Below are positions 9,811 to 20,120 of a stretch of DNA of 64,000 bases, piece by piece. A program made the position numbers and the translations under genes. The notes beneath the pieces were generated by a model. That model searched no databases. It worked only from the letters and a program-made list of their open reading frames with translations, and was not told where the DNA came from. How positions within the stretch are numbered: the stretch's first letter is position 1; the number at the start of each line of letters is the position of its first letter. Source of the DNA: Atherix ibis. Taxonomy: Eukaryota > Arthropoda > Insecta > Diptera > Athericidae. The stretch is taken from NCBI GenBank assembly GCA_958298945.1, contig OY282605.1, positions 39,534,811-39,598,810 on the forward strand, written 5' to 3'.

Positions 9811-11925
9811 ACTCTTATTTCTTTACAATAAAAAATGTTCAAAAATTAGTTTTAAAAAATCACATCAAAAAGATCGAGTCCTGCAAGAAGTCTTGTAAAA
9901 AAAAATTTAAAATTTTTTTATTATATTTAATAAAATGTAAAAATTTAACAAATGTAATGAGTTAAAATTTTTGTAAAAGTCTTAATAAAAAATACGCTGT
10001 ATTTAATTATACTTTCTTATGCACAAATTGGATAATCCTTAAAAGTTTGCTAAAATTTATATTACCAAAAGTTTGCAATCAGCAGTAAAAGTATCAAAGA
10101 AATTAGTTAGTATTAATATAGCACTGATAACTGATTATTATTTTATATTTTATTTATTGGAAATAACATCGGTGTTTTTATAATAAAAATTCCTTACTAA
10201 TTTTACCCCAATATGGTAGAACTTATTTTTTTTTTATATAGCAAAAATAGTCCCTCAATTACGTTGGTTTGAATATTTTCACGTAGCAATTAATTATTTC
10301 CAATATAAATCATAGAAACAATACATGTCTTGGGTTACTTTAATAGTGCTTATGCGTATCCTTTACCTGAAGAAGGAATCGAAATATCGGAATACCAAAA
10401 TGCCACCACCAATAACAAAAATAATAATAATAATAATAGTAATAATAAGGAATCGAAAATAGCTCCTTAATAATTATTCCAATGAGAATCGTGCACGCAA
10501 CACCATCGATTGTTCGAATAGTAAGAATTTTTTTCACATTTCAAGAAAATGTACACGTATTCCTCGCAGTGTTTGCCTATTGTGGCTTTTAAGCTGTTCG
10601 AAAGACTGCATATTATTCAATCTTGGAGGTAAACAGACAAACAATTGGTACATTCCAATAGCAATTACGTGTCTCTAAGAGAAGACAATTACCTGCTGAA
10701 TTGCATCGAACACCCCCAGTAGTTAGTCCAACTATTCATAACTTCTCATTTGCCATCTTGTAGAGTCACAGTTAAGTCTCAAAATGACTTATAGGTACAG
10801 GTAGGTAGGTAGGCATGCAGATATGACCAAAACTTAAGTGCGCAGTCAACATTCTTTACTCATTTATCATTTCTTATATTTATTGTTTAGTTTCTACCTC
10901 ATTAATTTCCATTTTCTGATTGAGGATTTTATGAAACCTTGAAAAATACTAACTTTCACTTAAGTAATTGAAGATAAAATAAATACAACAATGCTCTGCA
11001 CTCAATTCTAAGATTTTTATACTTATGACTAGACACTAGTCTAGACAAAGGTTAATTTACTGTACGAACTAATGTAAAAATTTTCGATTTACTTTATTTA
11101 AAATGCAATCGAATTTAATCTATTTTTTTTTTAACAGAAAAAAATTTAATATAAGCAAAATAAGAAAACCGAACTTTTTTTTTTCCCATCGATTCCATTG
11201 GTTTTTCGAACAAATCAATAAAATTGTACAACTTTGAATTTAGAAATAGAGCTTTTTTTAATTTGATTAAGAAAAAATCGATTTTTTTTAAATAATATTA
11301 AAGTTAGTATGGTACTTGAAGAGATATTTTTCGATCACTGTTTTAAGCTCACAATTATAGTTGAGTTGTGTTAAAATTTATTGTACATTGAATTATAGTC
11401 TAATTAATAATTTAAAAAAGGTACAACTTACAACACTTTAATAATTATAGTGAACTATTCCAAAAAGTTGTATGGTTTTTATTGGATTTTTTTTATATCC
11501 ACAAAAGTTAAGATTATCATTTTAAATTTTTTTTTTTACTTACGTACGGAAAGTTTTTGTAAAAGTTTTTTTTCTTAGGGAATACTCGTACCTGAAAATA
11601 TACGAAAAAAAATAATAGCTTTAGTAAAAAGTATATAAAAATAAAAACGTATCTGTCTGTATTGGAGTATAATTAAATGAATAGTAAATAATTGAAAGTA
11701 CTCGTATATTTTAAGATAATTAAAAAAATATTGTAGACAATCTGCCCACTTATGCCTGTGAGCCTACGATTATTTATTGTTGATTTTATAAACTTTAAGC
11801 TTCAATACGAAACTGCACTTTTGTAGTAAAAGCTGAGATATATTAATTAAAAACCTTAAGACAATAATTTACTAGTTAGACTTCGTAATGGCAAATTTCT
11901 TAGATATTATGAATAAAGCCTAAAA
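9811..11925. other. AT-rich spacer with AAT microsatellite
   Basis: No gene is supported. An (ATA)n tract lies at about 10419-10447. A GTAG tetramer run sits near 10798-10811. Homopolymer A and T tracts are frequent. The 65-codon frame at 10340-10537 (minus) is created by the microsatellite (Tyr run). Confidence 0.5.
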
Positions 11926-11929
11926 AAAA

Positions 11930-12180
11930 ACACACTTAGAGTTTCACATAGTACCTGATTTTGAAATCAGCTGCTCATATAGCTTAGATGACATTTTAGT
12001 AGTCGACAAATTGCCTGATTTATCATGACTCGCAGAATTCTCATTTTAGTATAAATTTTACAATTGATGTCATTAAAAGAAAATAGTCATAAATATCAAA
12101 AAAAAACAGCAATGGGCCGAGATGGCTTCCTTGCGAGACACCAGATATATACGAGTGATATTTTCTCGGGTTTTTGTATA
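11930..12180 (-). pseudogene. Jockey-clade LINE reverse transcriptase remnant
   Basis: On the minus strand about 12155-12085 reads YISGVSQGSHLGPLLFFFDI. This is the reverse transcriptase segment SGVPQGSHLGPLLFLLFIND; the SGVPQGSHLGPLLF wording is characteristic of the Jockey clade. Continuing towards 11940, stop-broken frames give pieces compatible with the following FADDxK and CxLLQxDLxxLxxWC segments (for example CRLLKCHLSYMSS). No full domain is intact. A plus-strand frame at 12064-12294 covering the same DNA is incidental. Confidence 0.75.
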
Positions 12181-12200
12181 ACAAGCATTAGAGGGAAGGA

Positions 12201-12215
12201 GGGGGGGGGGGGGGG
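12201..12215 (+). repeat. 15-base guanine run
   Basis: An uninterrupted G15 tract, preceded by GGGAAGGA, lies in an otherwise AT-rich region. It could form a G-quadruplex or be prone to polymerase slippage. It lies next to the LINE remnant. Confidence 0.8.
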
Positions 12216-12376
12216 TAATTGGATTGTCGGTTTAACGAAGATTAAAAGAAAGTTTTGGAAGGATGGACGGGGAGTAAGGTGTAACCAACAATAAAAAAAT
12301 TTGCAACTACAAAAAAATGACCGTAAATAAATAAAGAGAAAAAAAGTTGTTCAAAAACTTGCTTCAAAATGTAAAG

Positions 12377-12795
12377 GGTGTGCCAAAAATCATGCAAGAA
12401 GTAATTTTTACAGAAAATAATTGAATTGTTCCTCGGGCTGTATGGCATGTGGTACCACACATTGGATTATCAAAACAGGTAATCTAATGTGTGTCACGAT
12501 AGGGAGCACCACTAAATGTTATTGCTTGATCAGGTGCATTGTCGAAGAAGAATGGTCCAGCCTAAAATCCGTACCAAACAGTAACACGTTATGGATGCAT
12601 TTGTTTCTCAACAATCACTCGTAGATTTTCTGAACCCCAAATGCGATTATCAATTTATTAAAATGGAAATGAGCCTTATTTTTGTTCGAAAAATCAGCAT
12701 GCCTTTGTTGTTGTCCCATAATCAATTAAGCGAGCTCAATTCGCTATTGCGTAATCAATAAGCTTTAGTTTTTGAGTCAATTAAACTCAAATATG
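12377..12795 (-). pseudogene. Fam5 transposase remnant
   Basis: Reading down the minus strand from 12795: TQKLKLIDYAIAN (family form TQELKPxDYAxR), then AHFHF (around the first Asp, SDEAHFH), DNRIWGSENLRVIVEKQMHP, RVTVWYGF and AGPFFFDNAPDQAI, then a jump to CGTTCHTARGTIQLF, which is the ATCHTAxETIxLL block after the second Asp. These are the hallmarks of the Tc1/mariner-type transposases usually annotated with an N-terminal DUF4817 and a DDE_3 domain. The segment between YRDT and CGTTCHTA is deleted and replaced by an imperfect hairpin (arms 12456-12469 and 12480-12493). GTGTGCCAAAAATCATGCAA at about 12379 may belong to its end. The frame has several stops. Confidence 0.8.
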
Positions 12796-12930
12796 TAAGT
12801 ATGAAGATGCAAATCTTTTGATGTTCCTGAACTCATATGATATTTAGGAAAATTGTGCCCATTAATTAACAACCAATTTTGGTTTTATTTTGCAAAAAGA
12901 TTCCAAGGACGCATTGACGTTTGAGATTTG

Positions 12931-13475
12931 CTTCTATAGAAGACTTAGAAAATCCTTTTTCTGTTCATCTAAAAAGAAATTCTTCATTTCAGTTAACATT
13001 TTTTCAATACTTAAAAATAGAAACTACCATTTGGTCAGTAGGTAAAACAAGTAAAGAATTATTATAGTTAAAGGATGATGGAGAGCCTAACCCGCCAGAT
13101 GGCTAGTCTGTTCTTTGCTGAGTATAACAGCATCAAAATTGATACTAGAAGATTATCCATTTTTATACTTTAGAAAGTTTAACCTTGTAATTTGACAGCT
13201 GTCAAATATTATTTTTTCAAGATAGCATTTATTAAGCTTAATAATTTCCATTTACTATAATAAATTTATAAAATTACCCATGTGCAAAAGATATGCTGAG
13301 TGCATTCTGGAACAACGAGAAAAAAATTTCTTCTGAGACTAGGGTTCATTTCTCGCTCAGTGGATATATTATTAAGCAAAATTGCAATGAAAACCTACAA
13401 GTAACTGTTGAGAAGCCATTCTATCCTTGGAAAGTAACTTATTGCTCTCTATTTTAGGCTGGATGTGTCATTGGC
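12931..13475. repeat. Dispersed 550-bp repeat, copy 2
   Basis: This is a close copy of 9240-9810, including the palindrome ATTTGACAGCTGTCAAAT at 13190-13207. It lies inside the Fam1 mariner, between two direct copies of about 85 bp of transposase sequence. That length is far beyond a normal target duplication, so unequal exchange or repair probably shaped it. Confidence 0.85.
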
Positions 13476-13946
13476 CCATTAATTAACAAAAATTGAAAAT
13501 TGTGCCCATTAATTAACAACCAATTCTGGTTTTATTTTGCAAAAAGATTCCAAGGACGCATTGACGTTTGTGATTTGCTTCTCAAACGCCAAAAAAAAAC
13601 TTGTGCCGTCGCATTGACGTTTTTGATTTGCTTCTCAAATGCCAAGAAAATGATCAAATTTTTGCAGCGTATTATCACTGGGGATGAGAAATGGATTATC
13701 TACAACAATGTTAAACTCAAAAAATCCTGAAGTAAAAAAGATGAACCTGCTCAAAGCACTTCAAAAGCCAATATTCATCAAAAAAAGGTTATGTAATCTG
13801 TTTGGTGGGATTTCAAAGGAATCGTTTATTTTGAACTTCTACCGAGCAATACAATGATAAATTCTGAAGTGTACTGTCATCAGTTGGACAAATTGAATGA
13901 TTCGGTTAAAGAAAAAAGGCCAGAATTGGTCAAAAGGAAAGGTATA

Positions 13947-14803
13947 CGAGGTCTGTTCAAAAAGTATCGGGATTTTTGAATTTCCGCGGGTTACGTATAT
14001 TCGATTTTCGATTTTTTTTGGCGTTATGTTAGTACTCATGTCTCTCACTTATGCTGGCAAGTTCGGCAATTTTGCATGTTCAGTTAATTTTTGACAGCTG
14101 CTTTGCTTGCATGTGTTTTGGCTCGTCTTCGTTTTTTGCCCATTTCCGAGCAAAACCAGCATCGAATTAACATTGCTAAGAAACTGTTGGACTCTGTCCG
14201 CGACGACCCAAATTTGCTCTAGAGGGCCATAACTGGGGACGAATCAGTAGTTTATGGTTATGTCGTAGAAAGCAAAGCTCAATCATCCCAAAGGAAGATG
14301 CCGTACGAGCCAAGACCAAAAAAAGCACGCCAAGTGTGGTCGAATGTGAAGGATTGGCTTACAGTTTTCTTCGATTGCAGGGGTGTGGTGCATCATGAGT
14401 TCTTAGCACAGGGTAGAAAAGTCAAAAAGGAATATTGCCTGCAAGTTATGCGCAAGTTGCGCGAAGCAATCCGCCAGAAACGTACGGATTTGTGGAAAAA
14501 CAAAAATTGGCTTTTGCATCATGATAACGCTTCTGCTCACGCATCGTTATTTGTGCACGAATTTTTGGCCAAAAAAATCCGTATTCCCCAGATCTGGCCT
14601 CCTGTGACTTTTTCTTGTTCCCCAAACAGATTCTTTGATCCATTTCTTGGAATGGAAAAAAATCTAAGATGAGCCAAAACACGTGCAAGCAAGGCAACTG
14701 TCAAAAATTAACTGAACATTCAAAATGGCCGAAATTGTCGAAAATCAAATATACGTAACCCCGCGGAAATTCAAAATTCGCGATACTTTTTGAACACATC
14801 TCG
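13947..14803 (+). mobile_element. Fam2 mariner nested in Fam1, fold-back ends
   Basis: The element has TA at 13945-13946 and 14804-14805 and splits the Fam1 reading VKRKG/IVxQQDNA cleanly. The left end begins CGAGGTCTGTTCAAAAAGTA and the right end is its inverse. Inside, ITGDESVVYGY (about 14228) holds the first Asp. The 124-codon frame from 14298 runs through VFFDCRGVVHHEF and LREAIRQKRTDLWKNKNWLL to HHDNASAH (second Asp). A shift follows, and the third Asp block survives only as SPNRFF-like debris. The HTH domain is deleted. The last 150 bp (14650-14803) are not the normal 3' end but an inverted copy of the left end. At 857 bp it is shorter than a typical 1.3-kb mariner. Confidence 0.9.
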
Positions 14804-15187
14804 TATTGTTCCAACAGGATAATGCGAAACCACATACAAGTTTGACCACTCGTCAAAAGCTTTTAGAGTTTGGATGTGATATACTGCTACACCCATCATA
14901 CTCTCCACATCTAGCACCTTCGATTATCATTTGTTCCGGTCTCTAAAAAATTTGTTAGATGGTAAATCGTTTAATTCAAATGAGGAGGTCAAAAATCACT
15001 TAGAACCGTTTTTTGCCAGCAAAGAACAAAAATTGTATGCGCGTGGAATCTTGCTACTACCAGAAAAATGGCAAAGGATATTGGACCAGACTGGACAATA
15101 TTTAATTAAATAAAATATTAATTCACTATAAAAAAATCGTCTTTCATTTTTATAAAAAAAAATGAAATTACTTTCCGAACAACCCAA

Positions 15188-15259
15188 TAATTTGTGTTTC
15201 AGAAAATAAAGTTCAATAAAAATATATTTTATGAAACTAACTTTCTGAAACACAAATTA
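15188..15259. repeat. Perfect 18-bp inverted repeat next to a mariner end
   Basis: Arms 15188-15205 (TAATTTGTGTTTCAGAAA) and 15242-15259 are exact inverses with a 36-bp AT-rich loop. The left arm starts immediately after the Fam1 3' TIR, sharing its TA. It may be a small MITE-like insertion or a hairpin formed at the transposon boundary. Confidence 0.85.
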
Positions 15260-17225
15260 GATAATCTTTTACCATTTTTTGAAATTTTTTAAAAAAATTA
15301 ATAGATTCTATTGAAAATCAATATTATTCCCCCATTCTCTCAAAAGATACACTACTAAAAGTTTAATAACTTACTCTAGTCACTCCCATACCAACTGGGC
15401 TAACTAACCAATAAATATTTATTTCGTAACAGCGCAGCAAATTCAACTATCATCAAACTCTTGCAAAACTATCGAAGCTTCGACCACTGTCAGATTTGGA
15501 AAAATTCTACTCATAGCATCAGATTGAATATCTAATTTTTTTTTTTTTTTGGTTGGTGTAACTAAATTGAGTTCCTGTCAATTTGTGTCAATATTAAGGC
15601 AATTAGTTTAGTGAAATTGGTATCTACAAAAAAAAAAAAAAAAAACGGTTCTATTGGAGAAAATCATACAAAAAATAGAATTTCGCAAACTCTTCAACTA
15701 TGATTTTCGTGTATAGACGAAACTTTTGAACATTTGCCGCTTTTGGCGAGAAAAAAAACTACTACAAAAAAAAACCGACAAATAAATAAAAACGATAGCT
15801 TTTCAAAGTTGATCGAAATAAAAAACTTTTAATTATTTCCGGTGTTAATTCAGTTTAGTTGGAATTTTGTTATCATTCAAACGGGAAATAAAAAGTCACA
15901 ACGTTCTTTTTTGTATTTCGTTTATTGAAATTATATACCAAAATTAAAGGAAATTATAATTTTTATAGATACCTATAATAAAAAAAACTTTCGTATCTAT
16001 TCCGTAATAAAAAATTGTATATGAAACGGAAAGCCGATTTAATTTTAAAAATTCTTAAACTTTTGAGTTTTTCATTTTCTAAGCGTACACTTGTTGTGAA
16101 CATATTTGAAACTCACTTGAAATCGGAAAAATTCGATAGTGTGAAACCAAAAAAAGTTACTTATAAATGAGCTTTTATTATTTTTGAAGCACAATTCAAT
16201 GGGACTAACACTTTCTATAAAAGAATTCACTATTGAAAATGTTCCCGAACTTATTCAAAGACATCGACATGTTAAGATTTTTTTCTTTTTCTCTTCATAA
16301 ATAGTACAAAACCTATTCATATACAGTATATGGTATATTTTCTTTTGAGATCTAATAAAGATGAAAATGATGTTCTAACAGCCATTTTAAAGGTCATTTA
16401 TCTTTTTGGATATAATCGAAGATATTTACTGGCAAACGCTCTGAGTGAATTGAAGTTTATTTGGAATTTCTATACTTTCTGCTAAGATACTTTTTACATG
16501 TCATAATAAAATGGCATTCATATTTCTTATCCATTTTGAGGATCTTTTCGGTATATTTGAATTTTCTTATTCAATAGTGAAGCCAAAAAGGAAAAATTAT
16601 TAAAGGCTGTATTGAGAGAGAAAAAAAATCACAACGATTATGGAGCACTTTTATGTGACTAAAAGTATTTCTTTCAATAAAGAAAAGGAAATCTTACTAA
16701 AATGTCATTTTCAATCATATAAAAAAAAAGGTTTTTTTTTCTGGAAAAATATTAAGAAAAGTTCAAGTCACTATGAATTTGAGAAAGTATTTTTTCCAAA
16801 AAAATGAATTCAAGTAAATTATTGTACAAAAGTTAACACTATGAAAATCATGTCTCCGTTATGGTTGTTTATGGCCCTTTTACATTTTTTATTTTATTTC
16901 TTTCTATATTTAATAGCTACAAATAGATTATTTCACAATATTAAAAAAATTCTAATAAATCTCCAGGTTTCCGATGTCTCTTAGGTCTCCGATTATTATT
17001 TTTGGGAATGGTTTTAAAATGAATTTCGATAAAATAATTTGCGGAAATTTTTTGGGTATGGTTTTTTAACGAGTAGATTACGATAAAAAGATTTACGGGA
17101 ATTTACAGAGTAGAAGGGCTTTGAGGGTTTTGGGTCATTTCTTGGCAAAATCAGTCCGAATCTGTCAAATTTTCTGCATTCGTCAGAGCATTTGCGTCAA
17201 AAAATGCTGTATTTATAATTTTTTG
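15260..17225. other. AT-rich spacer, nothing recognised
   Basis: Homopolymer runs occur (T at about 15537-15550, A at about 15629-15645). No ORF of note, tandem array or transposase motif was seen. Confidence 0.5.
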
Positions 17226-17229
17226 TTGT

Positions 17230-17890
17230 TGTTATAGTAAGGTGGAAATAATCGAAGGATAAAGTGTGGGACTTTAACCCACTAACCCCATCTTACTTGG
17301 GCAAATTTCTATACCTGACCATGGAATCGCACTCAGGCATCACTACTCTGGGGAATTATTTCAACCGTTTTTTTTTTCACGCTCATCCAAACGTAGATTT
17401 TTTAGGTCGGTTATAGCAAGGACTTCAACAGCCGCCCAATTCGTCCTCGAGTCTAACATTAGGGCCACTATATTCTCCGGTATCACGAGTTACCCTCACA
17501 TTTTAACGTCTATTATTTTTCCGCCTTCAATTGGGTGCAGTAAAAGATCACGTGCTCCGCGCACTCCTTCATCCTATCACAAAAAGGACGCATTGAGCTG
17601 GAATTCAATTCCAACCGGTATTTATAGGTCAGAAAACATCCGTGTATCGGCAACAATTAGTACAGGCAGAAGCCTGCTCACGATCTATCCACGGATCCAC
17701 CGCACGAGTCCTCATTTGCAATTGGGGGCATTTTCCTGGTAAGTCCAACTTCTATCGGCCGCATTATGCTAACTATTTTCCCAACTCTTTTTGGACTAAT
17801 TTCTTTCGTCCGTATGATCCTCCGATCGCAGCGTGACACCGATCTCTTCGGCGGTACAGACTCTGTCTCTCATCTGCTAGTATTTCGATC
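17230..17890 (-). pseudogene. R1-like LINE 3' end with zinc-knuckle C-terminus
   Basis: On the minus strand, 17640-17500 keeps one clear frame: HGCFLTYKYRLELNSSS, MRPFCDRMKECAEHVIFYCT and QLKAE. This is the C-terminal Cys/His motif of R1/I-type LINE ORF2 (GCFxxYLxR ... CPxCxxxxEDAEHVxFxCPR), with the first Cys apparently changed to Arg. Upstream, to 17880, the sequence is GC-richer but stop-rich; it should be the region after the RT. Downstream, towards 17230, it reads GATGGGGTTAGTGGGTTAAA then GTCCCACACTTTATCC, which resembles the 3' untranslated tail common to R1-clade elements. It is truncated and inactive. The 26-bp satellite begins about 50 bp beyond its upstream end. Confidence 0.75.
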
Positions 17891-17929
17891 GATACTCAAA
17901 CATGATTGATCCGACTACATTTTTACTGA

Positions 17930-20120
17930 AAATTTTCACAAACAATTTTTACTAAAAATTTCCACCAACAATTTTTATTGAAAATTTTCACCAACATTTT
18001 TTACTGAAAATTTGTACCGATAATTGTTACTGGAAATTTTCAACAACATTTTTTTTAAACAATTTTCACCAACAATTTTTACAAAACATTTTTTGAAAAT
18101 TTCCAGCTACAATTTTTACTGAAAATTTTAACCAACAATTTTTTACTGAGAATATTTTTTACAGAATATTTTCACCAACAATTTTTACTGACAATTTTTA
18201 CCAACAATTTTTATTGCAAATTTTCACCACCAATTTTTCTGAAAATTTTTACCGACAATTTTTACTGGAAATTTTCAACAACGTTTGGTTTACAGAAAAT
18301 TTTCAACATCATTTTTCACAGAAAATTTCCAGCAACATTTTCTATTGAAAATTTTCACCAACAATTTTTATTGAAAATTTTTACCAACAATTGTTGCTGA
18401 AAATTTTTACCGACAATTTTTACTGGAAATATTCACCAACAATTTTTACTGAAAATTATCAGTAATATTTTTGACTGGAAATATTCACCAACAATTTCCA
18501 GCTACAATTTTTACTGAAAATTTTAACCAACAATTTTTATTGAAAAAATTGTTTGTGGAAATTTTCAGTAAAAATTTGTTTGTGGAAATTGTTTGTGGAA
18601 ATTTTTACCAACAATTTTTACTGAAAATATTTTTTACAGAATATTTTCACCAACCATTTTTCTGAAAATTTTTACCGACAATTTTTACTGGAAATTTTCA
18701 ACAACATTTTTTACAGAAAATTTCCAGCAACATTTTCTATTGAAAATTTTCACCAACAATTTTTACTGAAAATTTTTACCAACAATTTTTATTGAAAATT
18801 TCCAGCAACCTTTTTTATTAAAATATCCAGCAACATTTTTTATTGAAAATATTAACCGACAATTTTTACTGAAAATTTCCACCAACAATTTTTATTGAAA
18901 ATTTCCAGCTACAATTTTTACTGAAAATTTTAACCAACAATTTTTATTGAAAAAATTGTTTGTGGAAATTTTCAGTAAAAATTTGTTTGTGGAAATTTTC
19001 ACCAACAATTTTTTACTGAAAATAGTTTTTACAGAATATTTTCACCAACAATTTTTACTGAAAATTTTTACCAACAATTTTTTTGCAAATTTTTACCACC
19101 AATTTTTCTGAAAATTTTTACTGGAAATTTTCAACAACGTTTGGTTTACAGAAAATTTTCAACAACATTTTTTACAGAAAATTTCCAGCAACATTTTCTA
19201 TTGAAAATTTTCACCAACAATTTTTATTGAAAATTTTTACCAACAATTGTTACTGAAAATTTTTACCGACAATTTTTACTGGAAATATTCACCAACAGTT
19301 TTTACTGAAAATTTTCAGTAATATTTTTGACTGGAAAAATATTCACCAACAATTTTCAGCAGCAATTTTTACTGAACATTTTAACCGACAATTTTTATTG
19401 CAAATTTTCACCAACAATTTTTCTGAAAATTTTTACCGACAATTTTTACTGGAAATTTTCAACAACATTTTTTACAGAAAATTTCCAGCAACATTTTCTA
19501 TTGAAAATTTTCACCAACAATTTTTACTGAAAATTTTTACCAACAATTTTTATTGAAAATTTCCAGCAACATTTTTTATTAAAATATCCAGCAACATTTT
19601 TTATTGAAAATATTTACCGACAATTTTTACTGGAAATTTTCAACAACATTTTTTATAGACAATTTTCACCAACAATTTTTACAAAACATTTTCACCAATA
19701 ATTTTTACTGAAAATTTCCACCAACAATTTTTATTGAAAATTTCCAGCTACAATTTTTACTGAAAATTTTAACCAACAATTTTTATTGAAAAATTGTTTG
19801 TGGAAATTTTCAGTAAAAATATGTTTGTGGAAATTTTCACCAACAATTTTTTACTGAAAATAGTTTTTACAGAATATTTTCACCAACAATTTTTACTGAA
19901 AATTTTTTTGCAAATTTTTACCACCAATTTTTCTGAAAATTTTTACCGACAATTTTTACTGGAAATTTTCAACAACAATTTCTACCAAAAATTTTCACCA
20001 ATATTTTTTACTGAAAATTTTCACCAACAATTGTTACTGAAAATTTTTACCGACAATTGTTACTGAAAATTTTTACCGACAATTTTTACTGGAAATATTC
20101 ACCAACAATTTTTACTGAAA
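17930..20120. repeat. 26-bp satellite, main block, about 80 units
   Basis: The consensus unit is ACCAACAATTTTTACTGAAAATTTTC broken as ACCAAC + AATTTTTACTG + AAAATTTTC (26 bp). Units vary (CCGAC for CCAAC, TGGAA for TGAAA, TTTACAG variants). A higher-order period near 400 bp is marked by TTTCCAGCTACAATTTTTAC at about 18103, 18496, 18904 and 19741, with a related form at about 19355. In at least three places the unit flips orientation (GGAAATTTTCAGTAAAAAT at about 18558, 18963, 19800), giving local palindromes. Because 26 is not a multiple of three, all frames read FTNNFY/LLKIF-like strings. These ORFs are artefacts. Confidence 0.95.

Larger units (their letters stand above)
12850..15187 (+). 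mobile_element. Fam1 mariner, 5' truncated, with two insertions
   Basis: Composite plus-strand mariner. Its ordered parts are RIDVCDLLLKR (about 13555-13590), IITGDEKWIIYNN with the first catalytic Asp (about 13672-13710), ANIHQKKVM and DFKGIVYFELLPSNT, and CHQLDKLND up to VKRKG at 13942. After the nested element, QQDNAKPHTS resumes at about 14811, carrying the second Asp. YSPHLAPS then shows a one-base loss exactly at the third-Asp codon, followed by FRSLKNLLDGKSFNSNEEVK and a C-terminus ending near 15111. The 3' TIR is GAAATTACTTTCCGAACAAC, ending at 15187 before TA. No 5' TIR was found. An 85-bp piece of the gene (12850-12935) is duplicated at 13493-13582, bracketing the 550-bp repeat. The gene is dead. 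Confidence 0.85.

Noticed and set aside
18471..20066. Several frames with FTNNFY/QQFLLKIF repeats that look like a repetitive protein
   Set aside because: The 26-bp unit cycles through all frames and yields these strings; units vary without regard to codons.
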